Part shown: piece after piece, positions 13,858 to 21,094 of the stretch | Position numbering within the stretch: position 1 is the first letter of the stretch | Layout of the letters: each line of letters starts with the position of its first letter | DNA from: Fimenecus sp045594645 | Lineage (GTDB): Bacteria; Bacillota; Clostridia; Oscillospirales; Acutalibacteraceae | Reading direction: 5' to 3' | Assembly: GCA_045594645.1 (NCBI GenBank) | Contig: JAZNYY010000019.1 | Span: 1-30,100, forward strand | Length of the DNA: 30,100 nt | The notes under the pieces: model-generated | The model's database searches: none | The model's input: the letters and a program-made list of their open reading frames with translations, nothing else | What the model was told of the DNA's origin: nothing | Program-made: the position numbers and the translations under genes

Positions 13858-13889
13858 AAAGATGTTTAAAAACCCTTATATATCAAGGA

Positions 13890-13982
13890 TTACTTGCTTG
13901 CTTCTTCAACAGCAACTGCACATGCAACTGTTGCGCCTACCATTGGGTTGTTACCCATACCGATAAGACCCATCATTTCAAC
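13890..13982 (-). repeat. Right attachment copy, forming the live 3' end of the GGGtGRT gene
   Basis: This is identical to 2801-2893 except for C at 13893 (the last lysine is AAG instead of AAA). The protein sequence is unchanged, so integration is silent for the product. Part of this end was supplied by the element; which part depends on where the crossover fell. Confidence 0.92.
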
Positions 13983-14897
13983 ATGAGCGGGAACTGAAGA
14001 TGAACCAGCAAACTGAGCGTCACCGTGCATTCTGCCCATTGTGTCTGTAAGACCATATGAAGCAGGACCTGCAGCCATATTATCGGGGTGAAGTGTACGA
14101 CCTGTACCGCCACCTGAAGCAACTGAGAAGTAGTTTACGCCATTTTCCATAGCCCACTTCTTGTATGTGCCTGCAACGGGGTGCTGGAAACGAGTTGGGT
14201 TAGTTGAGTTACCTGTGATAGAAACATCAACACCCTCTGCCTTCATAATTGCAACGCCTTCAAGAACATCGTTTGCGCCGTAGCAACGACCTGCTGCTCT
14301 TTCGCCGTCTGAATACTTTGTTTCGTTAACGATTTTAAGCTCGCCTGTGTAGAAATCATATTCAGTCTGAACATATGTGAAGCCGTTGATTCTTGAAATA
14401 ATCATAGCAGCGTCTTTGCCAAGACCGTTAAGGATAACACGAAGGGGTTCTTTACGAACCTTGTTAGCTGTCTTTGCAATACCGATAGCACCTTCAGCAG
14501 CAGCAAATGAGTCGTGACCTGCAACGAATGCGAAGCACTTTGTTTCTTCCTTAAGAAGCATTGCGCCAAGGTTACCGTGACCAAGACCAACATCTCTCTG
14601 CTCAGCAACTGAGCCGGGGATACAGAATGCCTGAAGACCCTTACCGATAACAGCAGCAGCCTCAGAAGCAGTTTTTACACCTGTTTTAAGTGCAAGTGCA
14701 ACGCCGAGTGTATAAGCCCAAACAGCATTTTCAAATGCGATTGGCTGAACACCCTTAACGATGCCTTCAACATCAATACCTTTTGATTCGCAAAGAGCCT
14801 TTGCGTCTTCGAGAGAAGCAATACCGTATTCAGCAAGACATTTCTCGATTTTAGCCATTCTTCTTTCTTTGCCTTCAAATCTTACATCATTAGCCAT
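13890..14897 (-). CDS. GGGtGRT protein
   Basis: The 335-aa protein carries the family's name motif SGGGTGRT at residues 261-268, flanked by NYFSVA and LHPDNMAAGPASYGLTDT. It is a cytoplasmic protein of anaerobic Firmicutes. The biochemical role is not established to my knowledge; its constant pairing with a NifU-like scaffold, as here (18 bp downstream of it), points to iron-sulfur or metal chemistry. ATG at 14897 has GGAGG about 8 bases upstream. Residues 306-335 fall inside the attachment repeat, and the element has restored them exactly. Its native terminator was displaced to 2753-2784, so transcription now ends at, or reads into, element sequences and the integrase. Confidence 0.88.
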   Translation of the reverse strand: MANDVRFEGKERRMAKIEKCLAEYGIASLEDAKALCESKGIDVEGIVKGVQPIAFENAVWAYTLGVALALKTGVKTASEAAAVIGKGLQAFCIPGSVAEQRDVGLGHGNLGAMLLKEETKCFAFVAGHDSFAAAEGAIGIAKTANKVRKEPLRVILNGLGKDAAMIISRINGFTYVQTEYDFYTGELKIVNETKYSDGERAAGRCYGANDVLEGVAIMKAEGVDVSITGNSTNPTRFQHPVAGTYKKWAMENGVNYFSVASGGGTGRTLHPDNMAAGPASYGLTDTMGRMHGDAQFAGSSSVPAHVEMMGLIGMGNNPMVGATVACAVAVEEASK

Positions 14898-14915
14898 TTT
14901 AGTATCCTCCTTCTC

Positions 14916-15611
14916 TTATTCTTCTCTTGGGTCGATGTATTTTGCAGCATCTGCAAAACGACCGTATGAGCCTGTATTGTTCTTAAGAGCTGTTGCAGCG
15001 TCTGTGCCGTGACGGATATCTTCCATCATCTTACCCAATTTCACGAACTCATAACCGATAACCTGGTCATCAGCATCGAGAGCCATTCTTGTGATATAGC
15101 CTTCAGCCATTTCCATATAACGAACGCCCTTAACCTTTGTTGAGAACATTGTACCAACCTGTGAACGAAGTCCTTTACCAAGGTCTTCAAGGCCTGCACC
15201 AACAACAAGACCGTCTTCTGAGAAAGCAGACTGTGAACGACCGTAAACAAGCTGGAGGAAAATCTCTCTCATAGCTGTGTTGATAGCGTCACAAACAAGG
15301 TCTGTGTTAAGGCATTCAAGTAATGTTTTGCCGGGAAGAATTTCAGCAGCCATAGCAGCTGAGTGAGTCATACCTGAGCAACCAAGAGTCTCAACAAGAG
15401 CCTCTTCAACGATACCGTCTTTAATGTTAAGTGTGAGCTTGCAAGCGCCCTGCTGAGGAGCACACCAGCCGATGCCGTGTGAGAAGCCTGAAATATCTTT
15501 GATTTCATAAGCTTTTACCCATTTGCCTTCTTCAGGAATGGGAGCAGGACCGTGATGAGGGCCTTTTGCAACACAGCACATTTTTTCAACTTCATGTGAG
15601 TAGTGAATCAT
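14916..15611 (-). CDS. NifU-like iron-sulfur cluster assembly scaffold protein
   Basis: The 231-aa protein resembles the IscU/NifU N-terminal scaffold fold. It has VETLGCSGMTHSAAMAAEIL (cysteine near 78), an earlier GWCAPQQGACKL segment, an N-terminal CCVAKG pair, and a later conserved cysteine in DLVCDAINTAMREI. Family members hold nascent Fe-S clusters. It is longer than IscU, with an extra C-terminal region (about 130-231). It is the first gene of a two-gene operon with the GGGtGRT protein. The promoter TTGAAA-17-TATAAT lies at 15691-15663, and GGAG precedes the ATG at 15611. Confidence 0.82.
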   Translation of the reverse strand: MIHYSHEVEKMCCVAKGPHHGPAPIPEEGKWVKAYEIKDISGFSHGIGWCAPQQGACKLTLNIKDGIVEEALVETLGCSGMTHSAAMAAEILPGKTLLECLNTDLVCDAINTAMREIFLQLVYGRSQSAFSEDGLVVGAGLEDLGKGLRSQVGTMFSTKVKGVRYMEMAEGYITRMALDADDQVIGYEFVKLGKMMEDIRHGTDAATALKNNTGSYGRFADAAKYIDPREE

Positions 15612-15662
15612 AATAAATGAAAACTCCTTTCATATTTTAACGGAATAATTCCTATCTTATAA

Positions 15663-15691
15663 ATTATACAATTACTCGTCCAAATTTTCAA
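15663..15691 (-). promoter_or_regulatory. Promoter of the NifU-like/GGGtGRT operon
   Basis: On the minus strand TTGAAA (15691-15686) and TATAAT (15668-15663) are separated by 17 bp, about 50 bp upstream of the first ATG. The remainder of 15612-15793 is AT-rich, with no gene seen. Confidence 0.8.
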
Positions 15692-15793
15692 TAGTTATTT
15701 TGACAAAAGATTGACAATGGGAATGTTTTTTATGGGCATTAGTTATATTATTGACATTCTTTCCATAATAATGCAGAAATAAAAACATAAAAA

Positions 15794-15931
15794 GCTTCCC
15801 CTTGAGGGGAAGCTGTCGAGCATATGCGAGACTGATGGGGTGTCAGTTGCGGAAGCAACCATAAAATAAGATATTAAACTATTTTTACACCTCATCCGTC
15901 ACTTCGTGACACCTTCCCCTCAAGGGGAAGG
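15794..15931. repeat. Palindromic intergenic repeat pair (BIME-like)
   Basis: GCTTCCCC-TTGA-GGGGAAGC (15794-15813) on the left and CCTTCCCCT-CA-AGGGGAAGG (15912-15931) on the right are mirror units, each with an inner GTC...GAC/GTCACTTCGTGAC stem. They belong to the same family as 1699-1814 and 30027-30100. The right-hand hairpin lies just downstream of argS and could serve as its terminator. Confidence 0.8.
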
Positions 15932-15940
15932 CATAATAAT

Positions 15941-17686
15941 TTACATACTTTCTGGTGTTGAAATGCTGAACATTTCAAGAATATTTGTAATAACATTCAT
16001 AACGCAAGTGCAAAGGTAAAGGCGAGCCTGCATAAGCGCTTCGTCGTCAACTGCAACACGACAAGCATTGTAGAACTTGTGGAAAAGTGTTGCAAGGTCG
16101 ATACAATAACGAGTAATCTTTGCAGGGTCATAGTTCTTTGCAGAATTTACGATTTCGTCTGTTAAAGACGCAAGGTGACGGATAAGCTCGATTTCTTCGG
16201 GAGCAGTTAAGAGCTTCAACTCGTCCTTTGTGCAATCGCGAACTGTCACGCCGTCTGCTTCGATTTTACGAAGAATACTGTGAATACGAGCATTCGCATA
16301 CTGACAATAGTAAACGGGGTTTTGGCTTGACTGCTCAACCGCTAAATCAAGGTCAAAATCCATCTGTGAGCCGGGCTCACGCATATTAAAGAGGAAACGA
16401 ACTGCGTCAACGGGAATATCCTCAAGCAAATCAACAAGTGTGATTGCCTTGCCTGTACGCTTACTCATTCTTACAACCTCGCCGTCACGAGTGAGGCGAA
16501 CTAACTGCATAAGAATAACATCAAGACGGCTGCTGTCAAGGTCGAGTGCTTCAAGAACACCCTTCATACGAGCCACATGGCCGTGGTGGTCAGCACCCCA
16601 TACATCAATTGCCTTGTCAAATCCGCGGGCAACAAGCTTGTTCTTATGATAAGCAATATCAGCGGCAAAATATGTTGGGTTGCCGTTCTGTCGGATAAGC
16701 ACATCATCTTTTAGCTCTAACTTATCAATTTCTTCTTGAGTTTTGCCCTGTTTTGTGAGCATTTCGGTCTGCACCTTGATATTGTTATACCAAACTGCGC
16801 CGTCTTTTTCATAAGTCAAGCCCTTATTTGTAAGATAGTCGATAACCTCTTTAACCGCACCGCTGTCGTGAAGCTGACTTTCTTTAAACCAGGTGTCATA
16901 TTCAATACGATATTTCGCCATATTGGCTTTCATATTGTCGATATTTTTAGGAAGAGCAAATTCAACAAGTGCTTTTCTTCTCTCGTCCTCGCTCTTATTA
17001 ATATACTCATCACCGTAAACATCGGCAAACTGCTGCGCGCGTTCTTTGATGTCTTCACCGTGATAGCTGTCTTCGGGAAGTTCTACTGCGTCTTCACCCT
17101 TATAAATCTGCTGATAACGAATATCAAGTGAAAGACCGAATTTTTCAATTTGATTACCCGCATCATTGATATAGAATTCGCGTTCAACCTCATAGCCCGC
17201 CATATCAAGAACAGATGCCAAGCAGTCACCAAGCGCACCGCCACGGGCATTGCCCATATGCATTGGTCCTGTTGGGTTTGCTGAAACGAACTCAACATTA
17301 ATTTTTTTGCCCTTGCCGTAGTCACTTCTGCCGTAATCTTTGCCGAGTGCCTTGACATCAAGCAAAATATCAGCATAAAAATCCTTTGCAAGTGTAAAGT
17401 TTACAAAGCCTGCGCCTGCAACTGTGCAAGAGTCAAAATATGTGCCGTCAAGCTCGATATATTTTGCAACCAAATCTGCAATCATTTTTGGTGCACGACG
17501 AAAAACCTTTGCGCATACAAAGGCGATATTTGATGAATAGTCACCATTATCGCGGTTTGCAGGAACTTCAATATTAAATGCGGGAATTGGCTCAGCGGGG
17601 ATTTCACCCTCTGCCACAGCCTTACCGAGCGCGTCAACGATAAGTGTATGAAGCTGGTCTGTTGCTTGTTTAACTAATTTAGACAT
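15941..17686 (-). CDS. argS: Arginyl-tRNA synthetase
   Basis: The 581-aa class I synthetase charges tRNA-Arg. It has the N-terminal Add1-type domain (about 1-110), the HIGH-equivalent HMGN in SANPTGPMHMGNARGGALGD (134-153), the KMSKS-equivalent RMSKRTGKAI, and a C-terminal DALR anticodon-binding domain including YYCQYANARIHSILRK. The length is typical. I chose ATG at 17686 because GAGGAG lies upstream and the preceding 9 codons have no ribosome binding site. It follows the DUF1934 gene, an order also known from Bacillus (ywiB-argS). It is the last gene of the operon; a GC-rich hairpin follows the stop. Confidence 0.96.
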   Translation of the reverse strand: MSKLVKQATDQLHTLIVDALGKAVAEGEIPAEPIPAFNIEVPANRDNGDYSSNIAFVCAKVFRRAPKMIADLVAKYIELDGTYFDSCTVAGAGFVNFTLAKDFYADILLDVKALGKDYGRSDYGKGKKINVEFVSANPTGPMHMGNARGGALGDCLASVLDMAGYEVEREFYINDAGNQIEKFGLSLDIRYQQIYKGEDAVELPEDSYHGEDIKERAQQFADVYGDEYINKSEDERRKALVEFALPKNIDNMKANMAKYRIEYDTWFKESQLHDSGAVKEVIDYLTNKGLTYEKDGAVWYNNIKVQTEMLTKQGKTQEEIDKLELKDDVLIRQNGNPTYFAADIAYHKNKLVARGFDKAIDVWGADHHGHVARMKGVLEALDLDSSRLDVILMQLVRLTRDGEVVRMSKRTGKAITLVDLLEDIPVDAVRFLFNMREPGSQMDFDLDLAVEQSSQNPVYYCQYANARIHSILRKIEADGVTVRDCTKDELKLLTAPEEIELIRHLASLTDEIVNSAKNYDPAKITRYCIDLATLFHKFYNACRVAVDDEALMQARLYLCTCVMNVITNILEMFSISTPESM

Positions 17687-17699
17687 CCTTTTTTCTCCT

Positions 17700-18119
17700 C
17701 TATTTTTCGTCAATATATATATTCATTGTATTTTCTGATGCGAAGCCGTTATTGAAATCAAGTGTGTATTTCATTTTAAGCACACTTTTTGCACCGTTAC
17801 GAAACCAATTGACATTATTTCCGTAAATACCCATTGTAAATTCGCCATAGGGTGTTTTATAAAATGTGTGGTGACGGTGATTTTTCTCAACCGTCATTTC
17901 AGAGCTGAACGCACCCTCACGGATAATGCTCACCGACTCGCCGTCAATTATTGTAATGCTTGTGTTTTCGGGTCCTGTTTCAGCATTGTTTTCAACATAA
18001 TTTATTACACTTTTGCCGTTTTCGTGCTCCACCGTGCCCACAACGGACATTTCGCCCGATTCTGTGCCGTTTTCGGTGGATTGCATACTGACAATTTTGA
18101 TTATTGCGTCTTTTTTCAT
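17700..18119 (-). CDS. DUF1934 (YwiB-like) beta-barrel protein
   Basis: The 139-aa protein matches the small DUF1934/YwiB type: it starts with a strand (DAIIKIVSMQ), has alternating polar strands, and carries the conserved TPYGEFTMGIYGNNV segment in the second half. The fold is calycin-like, and its function is not settled. ATG at 18119 overlaps the ddl stop codon by 4 bases (ATGA), so translation is coupled. The longer reading from 18140 lies inside ddl and is rejected. The position between ddl and argS supports a housekeeping role. Confidence 0.8.
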   Translation of the reverse strand: MKKDAIIKIVSMQSTENGTESGEMSVVGTVEHENGKSVINYVENNAETGPENTSITIIDGESVSIIREGAFSSEMTVEKNHRHHTFYKTPYGEFTMGIYGNNVNWFRNGAKSVLKMKYTLDFNNGFASENTMNIYIDEK

Positions 18120-19195
18120 TCTGTGAATTCCTTTTCCCATTTCTCAATTGCAAGGGTGCAAAGCTTATCAATCAAATCGCCATAGGGGATTCCCGCTTTG
18201 TCCATAAGCATTGGGTACATACTGATATTTGTAAAGCCGGGCAGAGTATTTGGCTCATTAAGAAGCACCGCGCCGTCAGAGTATCTTACAAAGAAGTCAA
18301 CTCGCGCAAGACCTGAACAACCCCAAGCCTTATATGCCTTGATTGCCTGTGCCTGCACCTCTTTGATTTTCTCATCAGAAAGTCTTGCGGGAATATGAAG
18401 CCCGCTATTCGCCTGATACTTAGCCTCAAAATCATAGAATTCGTTGCAAGCCTCAATTTCACCTACTGCACCTGCAAATGGTTCATCATTACCCATTACG
18501 GCACACTCAACCTCTGCACCGAGAATTGCCTCTTCAACAACCACGCGTGAGTCAAATTTGAATGCATAATCTAGTCCGCGCTGAATTTCTTCAAGCGTTT
18601 TTGCCTTAACAACGCCCACCGACGAGCCTGCATTTGCGGGCTTGATAAATACGGGAAGCCCCAAATATTCTTCACATTCTCTTGCGAATTCTCTGCCACG
18701 ATGCAGGAAGTCATATTTGGTTATGTATTTCCACTTTGCTTGTGCAATGCCGTTAATATCGCAGATGGCGTTTGTCATCGCCTTATCCATACAAACGGCA
18801 GATGCCATTGTGTTACAGCCAACATAGGGAATGCCCGCAACTGTCAAAAGACCTTGCATTGTGCCGTCCTCACCATTTTTGCCGTGCATTACAGGGAAGC
18901 ACACATCAATTCTGATTTTTTCATATCCGTTTTCATTGAAAACAATAATTCCGCGGTCAGCACGGTCAGTTGAAATAACCGCCTTTTTAAGCTTTGATTT
19001 ATCTTGGAGCCAGCCATCATTTTTAAGAGTGTTATAGTCGCCCTCAAAAACAAACATTTCGCCCTGCTTTGTAATACCGAGCATTACTACATTATATTTT
19101 TCCTTGGGAATATTTCTGATTACCGAGGTTGCAGAAAGACAAGAAATTTCGTGCTCGGAAGAAACACCGCCAAAAACAATAAGTGCATTTTTCAT
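18116..19195 (-). CDS. ddl: D-alanine--D-alanine ligase
   Basis: The 359-aa ATP-grasp enzyme makes D-Ala-D-Ala for peptidoglycan precursors. Visible landmarks are FGGVSSEHEISCLSA at the N terminus, FPVMHGKNGEDGTMQGLL, CMDKAMTNAI, VFIKPANAGSSVGV (the serine of the active site), the omega-loop segment FYDFEAKYQANSGLHIPA, ARVDFF, and the metal-binding LLNEPNTLPGFTNIS. The tyrosine in EAKY is consistent with a D-Ala second substrate; a D-Ala-D-Lac specificity looks unlikely, but D-Ser is not strictly excluded. ATG at 19195 has AAGGTG 7 bases upstream. It is the first gene of the ddl-DUF1934-argS operon. Confidence 0.93.
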   Translation of the reverse strand: MKNALIVFGGVSSEHEISCLSATSVIRNIPKEKYNVVMLGITKQGEMFVFEGDYNTLKNDGWLQDKSKLKKAVISTDRADRGIIVFNENGYEKIRIDVCFPVMHGKNGEDGTMQGLLTVAGIPYVGCNTMASAVCMDKAMTNAICDINGIAQAKWKYITKYDFLHRGREFARECEEYLGLPVFIKPANAGSSVGVVKAKTLEEIQRGLDYAFKFDSRVVVEEAILGAEVECAVMGNDEPFAGAVGEIEACNEFYDFEAKYQANSGLHIPARLSDEKIKEVQAQAIKAYKAWGCSGLARVDFFVRYSDGAVLLNEPNTLPGFTNISMYPMLMDKAGIPYGDLIDKLCTLAIEKWEKEFTE

Positions 19196-19248
19196 ATTTA
19201 TCACCTTATAAAAAGTCATAATAACACAGTTTAATCATTAACTATATT

Positions 19249-19277
19249 ATTTTATCACAATATATTTAACTAATCAA
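19249..19277 (-). promoter_or_regulatory. Probable promoter of the ddl operon
   Basis: On the minus strand TTGATT (19277-19272) and TAAAAT (19254-19249) are 17 bp apart, 54 bp upstream of the ddl start codon. Confidence 0.6.
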
Positions 19278-19299
19278 TTATAATATTCACAAATTTTTA

Positions 19300-19328
19300 A
19301 TGACAAATCGAAATAAATGTGTTATATT
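19300..19328 (+). promoter_or_regulatory. Probable promoter of the 283-aa gene
   Basis: ATGACA (19300-19305) and TATATT (19323-19328) are spaced by 17 bp, 39 bp before the ATG. It is divergent from the ddl promoter. Confidence 0.55.
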
Positions 19329-19367
19329 ATATGGGATAAATAAAAATTTTGATTTGAGGTATTCAAA

Positions 19368-20219
19368 ATGCTTGAAAGAAAAGAAGCTCTCAGCGCTATT
19401 TTAAAGGGCTGTAATGAAAAATTTGCTGATAACGGATTTGAGCTTGCTACTCCCGTTACTGAAGAAGATGATTCAGCTTTTGTTGAGTTTAAAAAAGGTG
19501 ACCTTACAATAAAGCTTGTAAGCCACGATAATCTTCTTGATATTATGGAAAAGGTTACTGACGGCGAATTTGTAAAGACCGAGTCAAATCTTTTTGACCT
19601 TGACGATTGTGACGAGCGCGCAATAAAGTCTCTTTGCAACGAAATTAACGATACCGTTACATCTTCACACGGCAAAAAGGCTCGTCAGGTTGCTAAAAAA
19701 GCTCCTGCAACAGTTTCAAAAACTGCCGCAAAGAACGGCGCAAATTATGACGCATACACACTCGCAAGCCGTATAACACAGGTTTATCCCGAGCTTAAGG
19801 ATGCACTTCACGAGAATGTGCAAACATATTCTGAATTCTTGGGTGACGATTTCTTTGTAAATCACGCAAACAAACTCATTATAGATACAATCCGTTTCAA
19901 TGACCAGAAAACAATCAAAAAGCTTTTCAAAATTCTCAGCGATATTTATGAAAACGGCACAAATGATGTTCAAGACCTTGTTGTTGTTACAATTCTCGGT
20001 GAGCTTAACAACGAGCAAGAGCTTATTGACCGTTGCCTTGCTGAAATCACAGATGATGATTTTGCGCAGACAATTGTTGCAGTTAATAAGTACCTTGCAA
20101 GCGGTGCGGGCAAAAAAGCGAAAGAGCTTCTTAAAAATCCTCCCGCGTATAAGCCTCCTAAAAAGAAAAACGGCGGTATGATGAGCTCACTTGCAAATAT
20201 GCAACCACCACAGCAATAA
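19368..20219 (+). CDS. Unknown two-domain protein (283 aa)
   Basis: I do not recognise this 283-aa protein. Residues 1-95 form a compact acidic alpha/beta domain (ALSAILKGCNEKFADNGFEL, then strands FVEFKKGDLTIKLVSH). A basic Ala/Lys linker (about 98-122, KKARQVAKKAPATVSKTAAK) joins it to an all-helical domain (125-255) with HEAT-like character, and a Pro/Lys tail (PPAYKPPKKKNGG) ends it. There is no signal peptide or membrane segment, so it is cytoplasmic; the basic linker may touch nucleic acid. GAGG lies 9 bases before the ATG. It is a single-gene unit between its own promoter and two terminators. Confidence 0.75.
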   Translation: MLERKEALSAILKGCNEKFADNGFELATPVTEEDDSAFVEFKKGDLTIKLVSHDNLLDIMEKVTDGEFVKTESNLFDLDDCDERAIKSLCNEINDTVTSSHGKKARQVAKKAPATVSKTAAKNGANYDAYTLASRITQVYPELKDALHENVQTYSEFLGDDFFVNHANKLIIDTIRFNDQKTIKKLFKILSDIYENGTNDVQDLVVVTILGELNNEQELIDRCLAEITDDDFAQTIVAVNKYLASGAGKKAKELLKNPPAYKPPKKKNGGMMSSLANMQPPQQ

Positions 20220-20241
20220 AAAGCGAAATCAAAATATAGTA

Positions 20242-20269
20242 GGCGGGAGCTAAACTCCCGCCGTTATTA
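20242..20269 (+). terminator. Intrinsic terminator of the 283-aa gene
   Basis: GGCGGGAG (20242-20249) pairs with CTCCCGCC (20255-20262) around CTAAA, followed by GTTATTATTTAT. It is 22 bp past the stop codon. Confidence 0.75.
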
Positions 20270-20304
20270 TTTATGCAATATTCTTAACTTTAATGTTGCA
20301 ATAT

Positions 20305-20333
20305 AAAAGAGGCGAGTACTCCTCGCCTCTTTT
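20305..20333. terminator. Bidirectional terminator ending the six-gene operon
   Basis: AAAAGAGGCGAG (20305-20316) pairs with CTCGCCTCTTTT (20322-20333) around TACTC. It begins 3 bp past the stop codon of the leftward glycosyltransferase gene, and A/T runs flank both sides. Confidence 0.85.
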
Positions 20334-20336
20334 ATA

Positions 20337-21074
20337 TTATTTTTTTGGGTTTTTAAGCAACTTTTTTTTATTAGTAAATCTGACTCTAAAAGCAGTTTTT
20401 AAATACATCATTGTCTGCCACGAAGAATTTTTTGATTTTCCTTCTTTTCTAGAATAGCATTTTGCTGCAAATTCTTCAAATTCATAGCCGGCACGAAGAG
20501 GAATCAAAACTGCTTCTAACAAACACGGAAAGTTCCATTCTCTAAAACATATGTTTTTATAAATGGCTGTCGGTGCAATAAGCACGGGACTTGTGAAATC
20601 TGTAAGACTTGAATTGAATAAAATCCTTAAAAACTTTTGTGCCAAAAAATTAAAGGTTTTTTTACTTTTGTTGTATCCATAAAAACTGTTTTTCTCTAAC
20701 CATCTTGAAATTTTGATTATAGTATCAGGATTTCTTTTCGCCTTCTCTATCATAATATGAACACTTTCAAGATTAGTCGGTATATCTGCTGACAAAAACA
20801 TTATATGCGATGAACTTGTTGCTTCAATAGAGTCTCTCATAGCTCCACCGATATATGGATGATATTGAACCAGCTTCTTAACCATATTAGAATATTTTTC
20901 TTTTAAAAAGTTAATTGCTTCAAGGCATTCAATATGTGCATTTGGAGGTATCACTACCAAAAATGAATCAATATCTGAAATTTCGCAACTTTCAACTATC
21001 GTGTCAACCGTTTCAATTAGCGAAGCACTTTCATCCGTTGCCGTTATTACAACGGTAACCTTTTCAAACAACAT
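20337..21074 (-). CDS. Family-2-like glycosyltransferase, atypical
   Basis: The 245-aa protein has a GT-A-like layout close to dolichyl/polyprenyl-phosphate sugar transferases. It has an N-terminal strand VTVVITATDESASLIETVDTI, YHPYIGGAMRDSIEATSS, the acidic strand FLSADIPTNLESV in the place of the usual DxD, KISRW, and LTDFTSPVLIAPTAIYK in the place of the usual DxxSGFR stretch. Several canonical residues are altered (YNE is TDE, DAD is SAD), so the donor may differ or activity may be weak. There is no membrane segment. It is the last of six co-oriented genes, 20 bp after the third radical SAM gene. GGAG is 8 bases before the ATG. It presumably transfers a sugar to a lipid carrier or glycan in the same pathway. 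Confidence 0.65.
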   Translation of the reverse strand: MLFEKVTVVITATDESASLIETVDTIVESCEISDIDSFLVVIPPNAHIECLEAINFLKEKYSNMVKKLVQYHPYIGGAMRDSIEATSSSHIMFLSADIPTNLESVHIMIEKAKRNPDTIIKISRWLEKNSFYGYNKSKKTFNFLAQKFLRILFNSSLTDFTSPVLIAPTAIYKNICFREWNFPCLLEAVLIPLRAGYEFEEFAAKCYSRKEGKSKNSSWQTMMYLKTAFRVRFTNKKKLLKNPKK

Positions 21075-21094
21075 AGCAAATTCTCCAAAAACTT

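Larger units (their letters stand above)
2801..13889. mobile_element. Integrated 11,089-bp genomic island in the 3' end of the GGGtGRT gene
   Basis: A 93-bp direct repeat (2801-2893 and 13890-13982; 92/93 identical, 89 consecutive) bounds the element, and the repeat period is 11,089 bp. The repeat is the last 30 codons plus stop of the gene at 13890-14897, so the target is rebuilt on the right and its old end is left behind on the left. A tyrosine integrase lies 158 bp from the right copy with its start nearest the attachment site. Contents are AT-rich relative to the flanks and accessory in type: two recombinases, a Cro/CI-like repressor, a replication-like module, unknown small proteins, and an ATPase/TOPRIM pair. 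No relaxase, type IV secretion, terminase or capsid gene is recognisable, which suggests a mobilizable or satellite-type island. Confidence 0.9.

Noticed and set aside
2801..13889. Prophage or conjugative element
   Set aside because: No capsid, portal, terminase, tail, relaxase or type IV secretion gene can be recognised; only integration, regulation, replication-like and cargo genes are present.
16440..17131. Long plus-strand frames (69 and 131 codons)
   Set aside because: They are shadows opposite argS, which has full family motifs over the same bases.
17868..19234. Several plus-strand frames of 61-105 codons
   Set aside because: They are antisense to ddl and the DUF1934 gene and lack ribosome binding sites.
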